Below, one piece after another: positions 1-7,224 of a stretch of 11,826 bases of DNA (its first letter is position 1; each line of letters starts with the position of its first letter). This DNA comes from an uncultured Opitutia bacterium (GTDB lineage: Bacteria > Verrucomicrobiota > Verrucomicrobiia > Opitutales > UBA953). Made by a program: the position numbers and the translations under genes. The stretch is taken from assembly GCA_903924185.1 (NCBI GenBank), contig CAIYAN010000102.1, forward strand, positions 1-11,826, written 5' to 3'. The notes beneath the pieces are model-generated. The model made no database searches. It saw nothing but the letters and a program-made list of their open reading frames with translations, and was not told where the DNA came from.

Positions 1-896
1 AGGGCAGCGGGGTGGCCGTCGATTTCGACCAGCAGGATGGCATGGGTCTCTTCGACGCCGTGTAATTCAGCGGTCGAGAAGACGCGGCTCCCGCGGCGCT
101 TTTCCGCCGCATCAACCGTTTGCGTATCGAGGAACTCGAAGACTGCCGGGTTTACGCGTGCGCCCATCAAGGCGGCCGCGGCTTCGAGCGCGCCTTCATC
201 GGTGCGGCAAGCCAGCAGGAACGTGCGACGGGCCTTGGGCTTATTGACGAGCTTGAGTGTGGCTTTGGTGATGATCCCGAGGGTCCCCTCGGAGCCGATC
301 CAGAGGTCGCGGATATTGAGTCCGCTGACGAACTTGCGGAGCGGTGCACCCCAGGTGACTTTCTCGCCAGTCGGCAAGAAGCCCTCGAGCGCGTAGACAT
401 GGTCCCGGACCACGCCGTACTTGGCGGCACGGAGACCGCCAGCATTAGTGGCGATGTTACCGCCGATACTGCAGTACTTCAGCGAAGAAGGGTCGGGCGG
501 GAAGAAGAGCCCGTGCTCGGCGGCGAGTTCGTTAATGTGGGCCGTGATGGCACCAGGCTGGACCGTCGCCATCGCCGAAATCGGGTCGATCTCAATTTTG
601 TCCCAGTGGTCGAGGTGGATGACCCAGCCGCCGTGAATCGGAGAACTTGCGCCGGTGTTACCGGTGCCACGGCCGCGTACGGTGACGGGCACTTTATGTT
701 CGTTAGCCAGTTTCAGGACGATGCCGACATCCTCTTCCACGTCCGGACGGATGACCGCCTCGGGCATGAAGGACAGGCGCATGTTGTCGAAGGAAGCCGC
801 GAAGCAAGTGGCCTCGTCGGTCTTGACCTTAGCGGCGCCCAAGCGGGCGAGCAGCGCCTGCGTGGCGGCGGGATGGGTGCGTACGGGAGTCGTCAC
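1..896 (-). CDS. FAD-linked oxidase, GlcD/D-lactate dehydrogenase type (partial, C-terminus beyond left edge)
   Basis: Probable flavin-dependent 2-hydroxyacid dehydrogenase/oxidase (glycolate oxidase subunit GlcD or D-lactate dehydrogenase family), oxidising a 2-hydroxyacid such as glycolate or D-lactate. The first 298 residues are present and the frame is open to the left edge. Family members are about 450-500 residues, so most of the C-terminal FAD-oxidase domain is missing. The PCMH-type FAD-binding domain spans about residues 45-220. It shows VTVRGRGTGNTG (71-82), the flavin-loop stretch SIGGNIATNAGG (143-154) followed by KYGVVRDHV (159-167), and GSEGTLGIITKATLKL (201-216). I chose the GTG at 896. 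It has AGGGGG only 1 nt upstream, and an in-frame TTG at 908 is an alternative; the nadE stop lies just before both. The gene starts 18 bp after nadE and is probably cotranscribed with it. Family assignment is firm; substrate is not determined. Confidence 0.88.
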   Translation of the reverse strand, partial: MTTPVRTHPAATQALLARLGAAKVKTDEATCFAASFDNMRLSFMPEAVIRPDVEEDVGIVLKLANEHKVPVTVRGRGTGNTGASSPIHGGWVIHLDHWDKIEIDPISAMATVQPGAITAHINELAAEHGLFFPPDPSSLKYCSIGGNIATNAGGLRAAKYGVVRDHVYALEGFLPTGEKVTWGAPLRKFVSGLNIRDLWIGSEGTLGIITKATLKLVNKPKARRTFLLACRTDEGALEAAAALMGARVNPAVFEFLDTQTVDAAEKRRGSRVFSTAELHGVEETHAILLVEIDGHPAA

Positions 897-914
897 GCCC
901 CCTAACAAACACCC

Positions 915-2858
915 TTAGGCGATTTCCGCAAGCCACGCCGTGGCCTCAGCGTCGGATGGCATCCGCCAATCCCCGCGGGGCGAGAGGGCGACCGAGCCGA
1001 CCTTGGGGCCATCGGGCATAACCGAACGCTTATACTGCTGGCTGAAGAAACGGGTCAGGAACGTGCGGAGCCAGTGGCGGATCTCCGTGTGGTCGTATTT
1101 ACCCGTGAAGGCATGTTCGGCGAGCCAGAGCACCTTGGCTGGGCGGAAGCCATTGCGAATCACGTGGTACAGGAAGAAATCGTGCAACTCGTACGGACCA
1201 ACAATCGCTTCCGTCTGTTGGGAGCTTTCGCCGTCAGCTCCAGGGGGCAGGAGTTCGGGGCTGACCGGGGTGGCCACGATATCCTCGAGCAAAGTGCGTT
1301 CATCGCCGACGTGGCGGGCGTGGGCGGCCCAGGAGACCAGGTGACGCACCAGCGTCTTGGGGACGCCGATGTTCACATGGTACATCGAGATATGATCGGC
1401 GTTGAAGGTGCACCAGCCGAGCGCGGCTTCGGAAAGGTCGCCGGTGCCGACGACGAAGCCGCCCGCTTGGTTGGCGACGTCCATGAGCACCTGCGTGCGT
1501 TCGCGGGCTTGGGCGTTCTCGAAGGTGACGTCGTGCTTGCCGGGCGGGTGCTGGATATCGGCGAGGTGTTGTTCGACCGCAGCGTCGATGGGAATCTCAC
1601 GGGCGGTGACGCCTAAGACCTCCATCAACTTGAGTGCGTTCATGCGCGTGCGGACCGTCGTGCCGGGGCCAGGCATGGTGATACCGATGATGCCCTTACG
1701 ATCGAGGCCGAGACGGCCGAAGGCCTCCAGCAGGACCAGCAAGGCCAGCGTGGAGTCGAGGCCACCCGAAACGCCGATGACGACGTGACGGGCGCCGGTG
1801 TGGCGCAGGCGACGGGCGAGGCCGGTCGACTGGATGGCGAAGATTTCCTGGCTATGCTCGTCGCGGCGCTGCGCATCTGACGGCACGAACGGATGCTGGC
1901 TGAAACGGCGGCGGAGCTTGGGCGTGGTGCTGGCTGGGTGGCCGAGCTCGAACGAACGGACGCGTGGCTGAAGGGACGAAGGCGCCCCGAAGAACGTGCT
2001 GTTACGGCGGCGTTCGGCCTGGAGTTTGTCCACGTCGATTTGCGAGACGAGGAGGGAGAGCTCGAAGCGGAAGCGTTCGGATTCCCCGAGGACGACGCCG
2101 TTCTCAGCGATGAGGCCATGGCCGCTGTAGACGATGTCGGTGCTCGATTCGCCGGCGCCTGCCGAGGCGTAGACGTAGGCGGCGAGGCAGCGGGCCGACT
2201 GGGAGCGCACGAGGTCGCGTCGGTAGGCGGCCTTGGTCAGGAGTTCGTCGCTGGCCGAAAGGTTGCAGAGGAGGGTAGCGCCCGCGAGGGCTTGGGCGCC
2301 GCTCGGGGGCTCGACGGCCCAGAGGTCTTCGCAAAGCTCGATGCCGACCACGCAGTCAGGGAGGTCGGAGGCTTGGAAGAGGAGGTCGGTGCCGAAGGGG
2401 ACAGTTTGCCCGAGGAGGTCGATTTCTTTGACGGGAGCGACGCGGGCGGAGGCGAACCAGCGTTGTTCATAGAACTCACCGGAGTTCGGTAGGTGGGTTT
2501 TCGGGACGACGCCGAGGACCTTGCCGCGCGAGATGAAGGCAGCGGCGTTAAAGAGCCGTCCAGAGACCTCCAGGGGCAGCCCTACGAGGGCGGTGAGGCC
2601 GAGGCGAGCCGTGGCCTCGGCAACCTGACTCAAGCCCTTCAGGGCCCCTTGGAGGAGTGTGCGTTGGCCAAAGAGGTCACCACAACTGTAGCCAGTGAGG
2701 CAGAGCTCCGGGAGGACAACAATCTCGGCACCTTCGGCCGCGGCCTTTTCGAGTGCCTGAACAACCAAGAGAGCGTTGGCCGTAGGGTCACCTAAGCGAA
2801 GGGAGGGGGAGGCGGCCGCTACGGTCACAAACCCGAACTGGTGAGTCCTTTTAGGCAT
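915..2858 (-). CDS. nadE: Glutamine-dependent NAD+ synthetase
   Basis: Catalyses the last step of NAD+ synthesis, the ATP-dependent amidation of deamido-NAD+, in the cytosol. The 647 residues match the long two-domain form, which makes its own ammonia from glutamine. Residues 1-290 are a nitrilase-fold glutaminase with the expected Glu-Lys-Cys triad: E51 in VVLPELCLTGYS, K120 in VVPKTHLPNSGEFYEQRWF and C176 in VGIELCEDLW. Residues 335-647 are the synthetase, with the ATP pyrophosphatase P-loop SGGLDST (364-370), MPGPGTT (395-401) and GTGDLSEAALGW (471-482). No catalytic residue appears to be missing. The ATG at 2858 fits the family start (FGFVTVAAASP follows at once), but the site before it has only a weak GAG. 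A nine-codon reading frame overlaps this start (see findings). The gene is divergent from thrB and is followed by the GlcD-like gene. Confidence 0.96.
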   Translation of the reverse strand: MPKRTHQFGFVTVAAASPSLRLGDPTANALLVVQALEKAAAEGAEIVVLPELCLTGYSCGDLFGQRTLLQGALKGLSQVAEATARLGLTALVGLPLEVSGRLFNAAAFISRGKVLGVVPKTHLPNSGEFYEQRWFASARVAPVKEIDLLGQTVPFGTDLLFQASDLPDCVVGIELCEDLWAVEPPSGAQALAGATLLCNLSASDELLTKAAYRRDLVRSQSARCLAAYVYASAGAGESSTDIVYSGHGLIAENGVVLGESERFRFELSLLVSQIDVDKLQAERRRNSTFFGAPSSLQPRVRSFELGHPASTTPKLRRRFSQHPFVPSDAQRRDEHSQEIFAIQSTGLARRLRHTGARHVVIGVSGGLDSTLALLVLLEAFGRLGLDRKGIIGITMPGPGTTVRTRMNALKLMEVLGVTAREIPIDAAVEQHLADIQHPPGKHDVTFENAQARERTQVLMDVANQAGGFVVGTGDLSEAALGWCTFNADHISMYHVNIGVPKTLVRHLVSWAAHARHVGDERTLLEDIVATPVSPELLPPGADGESSQQTEAIVGPYELHDFFLYHVIRNGFRPAKVLWLAEHAFTGKYDHTEIRHWLRTFLTRFFSQQYKRSVMPDGPKVGSVALSPRGDWRMPSDAEATAWLAEIA

Positions 2859-2943
2859 TTTTAGGCTCGGTAACGCTCATGTTCACCGTTGACCCGTGGG
2901 GAGGCAACCCGAAAGGTCTTTCTTCACCGATTTAGGGGCCAAT

Positions 2944-3897
2944 ATGACCAAACAAATACTCCAAGAAGTCAGGGTTTTCTCGCCTGCGACCGTGGCCAAC
3001 GTGGCCTGCGGCTTCGATGTGCTCGGTTTCGCCATCGAACTACCGGGCGACGAGATCATCGTTCGGACTTCGAGCCAGCCTGGCTTCCGCATCACTAAGA
3101 TTACGGGAGACGATGGGCGCCTGCCGCTCGACCCTAAGTTGAATACTGCCGGGGTCGCTGCTTTGGACCTGTTGCGTCACTTGGGTCGGACCGACCTCGG
3201 TATTGAAATGGAAATTCATAAGCAGATGCCTTTCGGCAGCGGCTTGGGTTCCAGCGCCGCGAGTGCAGTCGGCGGTGCCTTTGCCGTGAACCAACTTCTC
3301 GGCGAACCTTTGACCCGTCGACAGCTCCTCCCGTTCGTGGTCGCTGGCGAAGCCGCCGCTGATGGCGCTTGGCATGCGGACAATGTCGGGCCTTGCCTGC
3401 TCGGTGGCATCACGCTGATTCGCTCCAATGCGGAGCTCGACGTGCATAATATTCCGATCCCGCAGAACCTGTGGGCAGCCGTGGTGCACCCGGATATCGT
3501 CGTGCTGACGAAGGTTGCGCGCGAGATTATGCCGCGGCACATTCAGTTGGAGACGGCGACGCAGCAGAGCGGTAACCTCGGCGGCCTCATTTGCGGCCTG
3601 TACCAGAGCGACTACGCCCTCATCGGCCGTTCGGTGCATGACCTCATCGCTGAGCCCCACCGCCAGCGTCTGATCCCGGAGTTTTATCGCGCCAAGCGCG
3701 CGGCGCTGGCCGCGGGTGCCTTGGGTTTCTCGATCTCGGGTGCCGGCCCCAGCGTCTTTGCCTTGTGCGAAGGCGAAGCCACGGCCCGCCAGGTCGCTGC
3801 GGCCGTCGCCACCGTCTTTGAGTCGGTGCCGATTAAGGCCACTCAGTACGTTTCGCGTATCAATCCTCAGGGCGTCCATGTCCTCGCCCAGAAGTAA
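2944..3897 (+). CDS. thrB: Homoserine kinase
   Basis: Phosphorylates homoserine with ATP to O-phosphohomoserine, the substrate of the threonine synthase encoded next to it. The 317 residues are typical of this GHMP-family kinase. Visible motifs are the N-terminal VFSPATVANVACGFDVLGFA (11-30), the phosphate-binding glycine/serine loop PFGSGLGSSAAS (96-107) and the C-terminal GHMP motif GFSISGAGPSVFAL (261-274). The frame is open upstream to a GTG at 2896, but the extra 16 residues do not look like the family. The ATG at 2944 has AGGGG five bases upstream, so I chose it. It is the first gene of a two-gene operon: its 3' end overlaps thrC by 20 bp. No homoserine dehydrogenase or aspartate kinase gene is in the window. 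I see no convincing -35/-10 pair or threonine attenuator in the 85-bp gap upstream. Confidence 0.95.
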   Translation: MTKQILQEVRVFSPATVANVACGFDVLGFAIELPGDEIIVRTSSQPGFRITKITGDDGRLPLDPKLNTAGVAALDLLRHLGRTDLGIEMEIHKQMPFGSGLGSSAASAVGGAFAVNQLLGEPLTRRQLLPFVVAGEAAADGAWHADNVGPCLLGGITLIRSNAELDVHNIPIPQNLWAAVVHPDIVVLTKVAREIMPRHIQLETATQQSGNLGGLICGLYQSDYALIGRSVHDLIAEPHRQRLIPEFYRAKRAALAAGALGFSISGAGPSVFALCEGEATARQVAAAVATVFESVPIKATQYVSRINPQGVHVLAQK

Positions 3898-5209
3898 GCT
3901 CGAGTTCGTCTCGACGGCCGATGCCGCGCAACGCGCTAGCCTGCGTGAGGTGCTCTTGGCGTCGATGCCTGGTAAGGGCGGGCTGTGGGTGCCATCCGTC
4001 ATCCCGCAGCTCCCCGCCGACTTTATCGCTGCCCATCAGGCCGACGCCTACGCTGACCTCGCCGAAGCGGTAATCGACCCGTTCCTCGGGGCAGAACTGG
4101 GTGCCGACGTCTTACGCCGCCTCTGTCAGGAGGCTTTCAACTTCCCCGTGCCCTTGGTGCATCCCCCAGGTTTCGCTGGGCAGGCGGCCGACCGCATTCA
4201 AGTCCTCGAACTTTTTCAGGGCCCCTCGGCCGCGTTCAAGGATTTTGCTGTTCGCTTATTGGTGCGCGTCACCGCTCACGTGCTCAGTGCCGAGTACCCG
4301 CGTTTCACAATTCTCGCCGCTACTTCGGGCGATACGGGTGGAGCCGTCACGGAAGCCTGCGCCGGTATCCCCGGCGTCCGCGCCGTCGTCCTCTATCCCC
4401 GCATCGGCGTCAGCCCAGTGCAGGAGTCGCAGATTGCCCGAGCCCGTCCGGGCGTCGTCGCCCTCTCGGTCGACGGCACCTTCGATGACTGTCAGGCCTT
4501 GGTGAAGCGCGCGTTGGCGGATGACACCTTGCGCCGCGTGGGCCCGCTGCTCACGGCGAACTCAATTAACCCGATACGCCTCATCGCGCAGGTCCCGTTT
4601 GCGTTCCATGTCCGTCGTCAGTTGGCCGCCGGTCGCCGTCTCGGCATTGTCGTCCCCTCGGGCAACTTAGGCAACGTCGGGGCCGTTCAGTTGGCCCGTC
4701 GGATGGGACTGCCCGTGGATGTCTTGGTCGCCGCCACGAACATCAACTCGCCGTTACCAGAGCTCTTTGCCACCGGCCAATACCTGCCTCGCCGTTCAAC
4801 GCCGACAGCATCTAACGCCATGGATATCGGTGCTCCCAATAACCTCGATCGCTTGCTCGCTTGGCGACAGGGAGGTCCCGCGGTCTCGGCCGTCACCGTC
4901 GATGATGCCGCCACTTTGGATACGATGCGTCGCGTGCGCTCGGCCGGTGGTTATGTCCTTTGCCCGCACACGGCTGTCGGCTGGAAGGCCGCGGAAGACC
5001 TTTTGGCGCAGCCAGGCAATGGCGACTTAGACGTCGTGGTGTTCGGGACGGCGCACCCGGCCAAGTTCCCTGATGTCCTGCAGGCCGCCTTTGGCGATAG
5101 CCGCGCATCGACTTTCCCGTACGAACTTCCCAAGCCAGCACCGCTGAGCATCGGCAACGATTACGAGGCCGTGCGCCGCATCCTCGATTCGACGCAGGGC
5201 TTCGCCTAA
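3878..5209 (+). CDS. thrC: Threonine synthase
   Basis: PLP-dependent enzyme converting O-phosphohomoserine to threonine and phosphate, the final step of the pathway begun by thrB. The 443 residues match the E. coli-type (long, N-terminally extended) threonine synthase. Seen are the PLP lysine K121 in FFQGPSAAFKDF-like context (residues 112-123), the loop AATSGDTGG (147-155), NSINPIR (228-234), the phosphate-binding glycine loop PSGNLGN (260-266), NAMDIGAPNN (313-322) and the C-terminal GTAHPAKFPD (390-399). The frame extends upstream into thrB, but the ATG at 3878 begins a family-like N-terminus and has AGGG five bases before it. Its overlap with the end of thrB implies translational coupling. 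It converges with the small lipoprotein gene 18 bp downstream; no U-tract terminator is visible after its stop. Confidence 0.95.
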   Translation: MSSPRSKLEFVSTADAAQRASLREVLLASMPGKGGLWVPSVIPQLPADFIAAHQADAYADLAEAVIDPFLGAELGADVLRRLCQEAFNFPVPLVHPPGFAGQAADRIQVLELFQGPSAAFKDFAVRLLVRVTAHVLSAEYPRFTILAATSGDTGGAVTEACAGIPGVRAVVLYPRIGVSPVQESQIARARPGVVALSVDGTFDDCQALVKRALADDTLRRVGPLLTANSINPIRLIAQVPFAFHVRRQLAAGRRLGIVVPSGNLGNVGAVQLARRMGLPVDVLVAATNINSPLPELFATGQYLPRRSTPTASNAMDIGAPNNLDRLLAWRQGGPAVSAVTVDDAATLDTMRRVRSAGGYVLCPHTAVGWKAAEDLLAQPGNGDLDVVVFGTAHPAKFPDVLQAAFGDSRASTFPYELPKPAPLSIGNDYEAVRRILDSTQGFA

Positions 5210-5227
5210 GCGGGTCCTGGCGGGCGT

Positions 5228-5353
5228 TTACTTCGCTTCGGACTTCGCGGCCGGGGCCGGGGCGTCCTTCTTTTCTTTGGCCTGCTCGATGACGATGATA
5301 CAACCGGAGAGGCCGAGGCTGAGCAGGAGCAAGAGGACGGCGGTGAATTTCAT
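5228..5353 (-). CDS. Small lipoprotein, 41 residues
   Basis: Not a recognised family. The translation starts MKFTAVLLLLLSLGLSGC, a classical lipoprotein signal peptide: short basic n-region, leucine-rich core and lipobox LSGC with Cys18. The mature peptide would be only 24 residues, CIIVIEQAKEKKDAP followed by an Ala/Pro/Lys-rich tail ending in a TAA stop. Position +2 is Ile, not Asp, so by the enterobacterial rule it would go to the outer membrane. The start has AAGGG one base upstream, closer than usual. The gene lies between the thrC stop (convergent) and the terminator of the exbD operon, so it probably needs its own promoter. A weak candidate is TTGCCA/TGTACT with a 17-bp spacer (minus strand, 5388 to 5360), which would leave almost no leader. 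Size and context recall entericidin-like small lipoproteins, but I see no sequence identity. Confidence 0.62.
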   Translation of the reverse strand: MKFTAVLLLLLSLGLSGCIIVIEQAKEKKDAPAPAAKSEAK

Positions 5354-5396
5354 ACCCTTAGTACAAGCACCCTCCACGGCGTTGGCAAGTCCGCCC

Positions 5397-5426
5397 AATA
5401 AAAAGGCCGCCCCAGAAGGCGGCCTT
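5397..5426 (-). terminator. Rho-independent terminator after the exbD operon
   Basis: A perfect 9-bp GC-rich stem (AAGGCCGCC at 5403-5411 and GGCGGCCTT at 5418-5426) closes a 6-base loop. Read on the minus strand, the stem runs straight into TTTTTATT, the expected U-tract. On the plus strand no T-run follows, so it acts on transcripts coming from the exbD genes, whose last stop is 20 bp before it. It would not stop thrBC transcripts. Confidence 0.9.
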
Positions 5427-5445
5427 GGGGCTAAGTGCAGACGGC

Positions 5446-5889
5446 TTATTCTGGTTCCGCCACCGCGAAGGTCACGTTGGTGATGTCCGCGCGGGCCAGA
5501 ACATCGAGCACGTTGATTACACGTTCATACTTGGCAGCCTCTTCGGCTTGGACCGTGATGAGTAGCTTCGTCTTGGACTGCTTGGCGGCCGTGGCCATCT
5601 TCATCATCTCGTTATAGAGGCCATCCAAGGTCTTGTCGTTGGGCAGACCGACGGGATCCTCGTTGATGGTTATGGCGCCGTTTTCCGAGACACCGATGGT
5701 AATTTCATCCGGCATCTCGGTTTCCTTGGCCGTCTCGGCATTGCCAGGGAGGGTCGTCTTAAGTTCGTGTTCAACCTTCACAGCACCAGCCATCACCATG
5801 AAGAAGAGCATAATCACGAAGACCACGTCGATCATCGGGGCGATCTGAAAACCGGCGTCAGACGGCATTTCCTGGGGGGCTTGTTTCAT
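5446..5889 (-). CDS. ExbD/TolR-family proton channel subunit (second copy)
   Basis: The 147 residues have the family layout: a short cytosolic N-terminus, one transmembrane helix and a periplasmic domain. FQIAPMIDVVFVIMLFFMV (14-32) carries the membrane aspartate D21, which corresponds to the proton-carrying Asp of ExbD/TolR. The C-terminal half, with KLLITVQAEEAAKYERVINV and VLARADITNVTFAVAEPE, fits the ExbD periplasmic fold. It would pair with the ExbB-like protein to make a proton-motive-force-driven motor in the inner membrane. The start is three bases after the stop of the other exbD gene (TAA GCC ATG), so translation is probably coupled. It is the last gene of the operon; a terminator follows. 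The two ExbD proteins share the helix but differ strongly in the periplasmic part, so they are unlikely to be simple duplicates. The exact system (Ton-like, Tol-like or other) cannot be named. Confidence 0.9.
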   Translation of the reverse strand: MKQAPQEMPSDAGFQIAPMIDVVFVIMLFFMVMAGAVKVEHELKTTLPGNAETAKETEMPDEITIGVSENGAITINEDPVGLPNDKTLDGLYNEMMKMATAAKQSKTKLLITVQAEEAAKYERVINVLDVLARADITNVTFAVAEPE

Positions 5890-5892
5890 GGC

Positions 5893-6333
5893 TTATTCTT
5901 CGCGGTTAAGGCCCGAGAAGGCGATATTGTCGATGCCGGCTTCGGCACCCCACTCGAGGGCCTTGGAGATATACTTGGCGTGGCACTGGCGATCGGCGCG
6001 GATGAGCAGACGGTACTTCTCGTTGGAACCCTTGCGGGCCGCCAATTCCTTGGCGATGCCATCCTTATCGTTGATGTCCAGCTCCCGGTCATCGAGTTTG
6101 TACTTCGCCTGGCCAGTGTTCTTGTCCCAAGAGATATTGATCAGGCCAGCGGCGGCCTTGTCATCGCGTTTGACACCGTGCGAAGCCACGGGCAGTTGGA
6201 TGTTCTTATCGACCTTAAGGACCTGGGCCGAGGTGATCGACATGAAGAAGATCAGCAGCACCAGGAGGACGTCGATCATCGGCGCCACCTGGAACTCGGG
6301 TTCTCCGTCTCCGCCTCCGCCTCCGCCTGCCAT
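5893..6333 (-). CDS. ExbD/TolR-family proton channel subunit (first copy)
   Basis: The 146 residues begin with a run of six glycines (residues 3-8), then FQVAPMIDVLLVLLIFFMS (14-32), the single transmembrane helix with aspartate D21. The periplasmic part contains LLIRADRQCHAKYISKALEW and EAGIDNIAFSG, typical of the ExbD domain, plus an inserted stretch around residues 50-85 (KRDDKAAAGLINISWDKNTG) with no match in the second copy. It follows the exbB-like gene by 34 bp and precedes the second exbD by 3 bp. There is no Shine-Dalgarno-like sequence before the ATG (upstream bases CACACGAACC), so coupling or a leader-independent start is likely. The glycine run is written by a hexanucleotide repeat at about 6301-6328. 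Confidence 0.9.
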   Translation of the reverse strand: MAGGGGGGDGEPEFQVAPMIDVLLVLLIFFMSITSAQVLKVDKNIQLPVASHGVKRDDKAAAGLINISWDKNTGQAKYKLDDRELDINDKDGIAKELAARKGSNEKYRLLIRADRQCHAKYISKALEWGAEAGIDNIAFSGLNREE

Positions 6334-6367
6334 GGTTCGTGTGTGGGTTTAGGGGGTGAATGAAACC

Positions 6368-7168
6368 TTAGGCCTTGGGGGCAAATTCAGGAGCGACTTG
6401 AGCCGGGGAAGCGTTCCAATCGGGCTTCGCGGCGTAGATCACTTCGTCACCGATCGCGTGGCCAGCGACTTCGTCGTAAGGGAAGGCACGGAAGAGGCCC
6501 GTGACAATCTCTTGGATGTCATGGATACCCTTGGTGATACGGTTACGAAGTAGGTAGTAGCAAATGAACGCTGGGATAGCGATAAAGAGGCCCGAAGCGG
6601 TTGCCACGAGCACTTCGCCGATCGCACCGGCGAGCTGGGAAGGGTCACCCACGCCCGAGGAACCGAGCTTATCGAAGGCTTTCATCATGCCCGTCACCGT
6701 GCCGGTGAGGCCGATCATCGGGGTACAGACACCGATGACGGAGAGGTAGGAGGCGCGGCCCATGAGCTCGCCCTGAATGCGGGTGACTTCGGAGATAATG
6801 GCTTCCTCGGTCATGACCTTGCCATCTGGAGTGAAGGCGACGCCGGCACGGACGACTTCAGCGACGGGGGAACCCGCATTTTTGGCGAAGTTGTAAGCAC
6901 CAGGGTAGTCGCCGCGCTGGAAGAGCTCGCGGAGCTGGGTGACGTGGCCGGCTGGGTAGAGCTTCTTTTCGCTCGTGCGTATGTAGCCATCGACGATGAA
7001 CCAGATCATCGCCACGGAGGCGATGGTGATAGGGTACATGACCCAACCACCTTCTTCGAAGAGGTCGAGGAGGGTCTTTTCCTTGACGCCACCTTCGGCG
7101 GCGGAGGCAACGACGGTCATCAGGCCGAGGAAGGCGAAGGTAAGCAGGGAGGAGCGGAGTTTCTTCAT
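6368..7168 (-). CDS. ExbB/TolQ/MotA-family proton channel protein with signal peptide
   Basis: Inner-membrane channel subunit expected to form a pentamer around the ExbD helices and turn proton flow into motion. From the ATG at 7168 it has 266 residues. It opens with MKKLRSSLLTFAFLGL and ...VVASAAEGG, a cleavable-looking signal peptide, then TM1 (about 41-62, GGWVMYPITIASVAMIWFIV), a cytosolic segment, TM2 (about 142-164, with VCTPMIGLTGTVTGM) and TM3 (about 183-208, with GEVLVATASGLFIAIPAF). The TM2 and TM3 motifs are diagnostic of the family. The extra N-terminal signal peptide is common in this family outside the Proteobacteria. The frame is open to a GTG at 7228 that overlaps the preceding stop (GTGA) and has AAGG six bases upstream. 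That would add 20 residues before the signal peptide, so I preferred 7168 although nothing Shine-Dalgarno-like precedes it. Confidence 0.92.
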   Translation of the reverse strand: MKKLRSSLLTFAFLGLMTVVASAAEGGVKEKTLLDLFEEGGWVMYPITIASVAMIWFIVDGYIRTSEKKLYPAGHVTQLRELFQRGDYPGAYNFAKNAGSPVAEVVRAGVAFTPDGKVMTEEAIISEVTRIQGELMGRASYLSVIGVCTPMIGLTGTVTGMMKAFDKLGSSGVGDPSQLAGAIGEVLVATASGLFIAIPAFICYYLLRNRITKGIHDIQEIVTGLFRAFPYDEVAGHAIGDEVIYAAKPDWNASPAQVAPEFAPKA

Positions 7169-7224
7169 GGGGAAGCGACGGGTATGGGGATGATTTAGTT
7201 CGGGATTAGAAAAGGAGCAAGGTC

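Noticed and set aside
120..905. 261-residue plus-strand frame
   Set aside because: It is antisense to the GlcD-like gene, whose minus-strand translation has clear FAD-binding motifs. The plus-strand product has no recognisable domain.
2849..2866. Tandem TTTTAGGC direct repeats at the nadE start
   Set aside because: Two copies only, one of them inside nadE codons; too little to call an operator.
2889..2911. TTGACC as a -35 box for thrB
   Set aside because: At 16-18 bp downstream there is no acceptable -10 hexamer (AAAGGT or similar).
3716..3877. N-terminal extension of thrC inside thrB
   Set aside because: The extra 54 residues are Arg/Pro/Ser-rich out-of-frame thrB sequence. The ATG at 3878 has AGGG at good spacing and a family-like N-terminus.
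3040..4002. 320-residue minus-strand frame
   Set aside because: It lies antisense to thrB and the start of thrC, both well supported. Long antisense frames are common in GC-rich coding DNA.
5767..6363. 198-residue plus-strand frame with a His/Glu/Asp-rich start resembling a metal-binding protein
   Set aside because: It is antisense to both exbD genes. The His-rich start is the complement of codons for the conserved exbD transmembrane helix.
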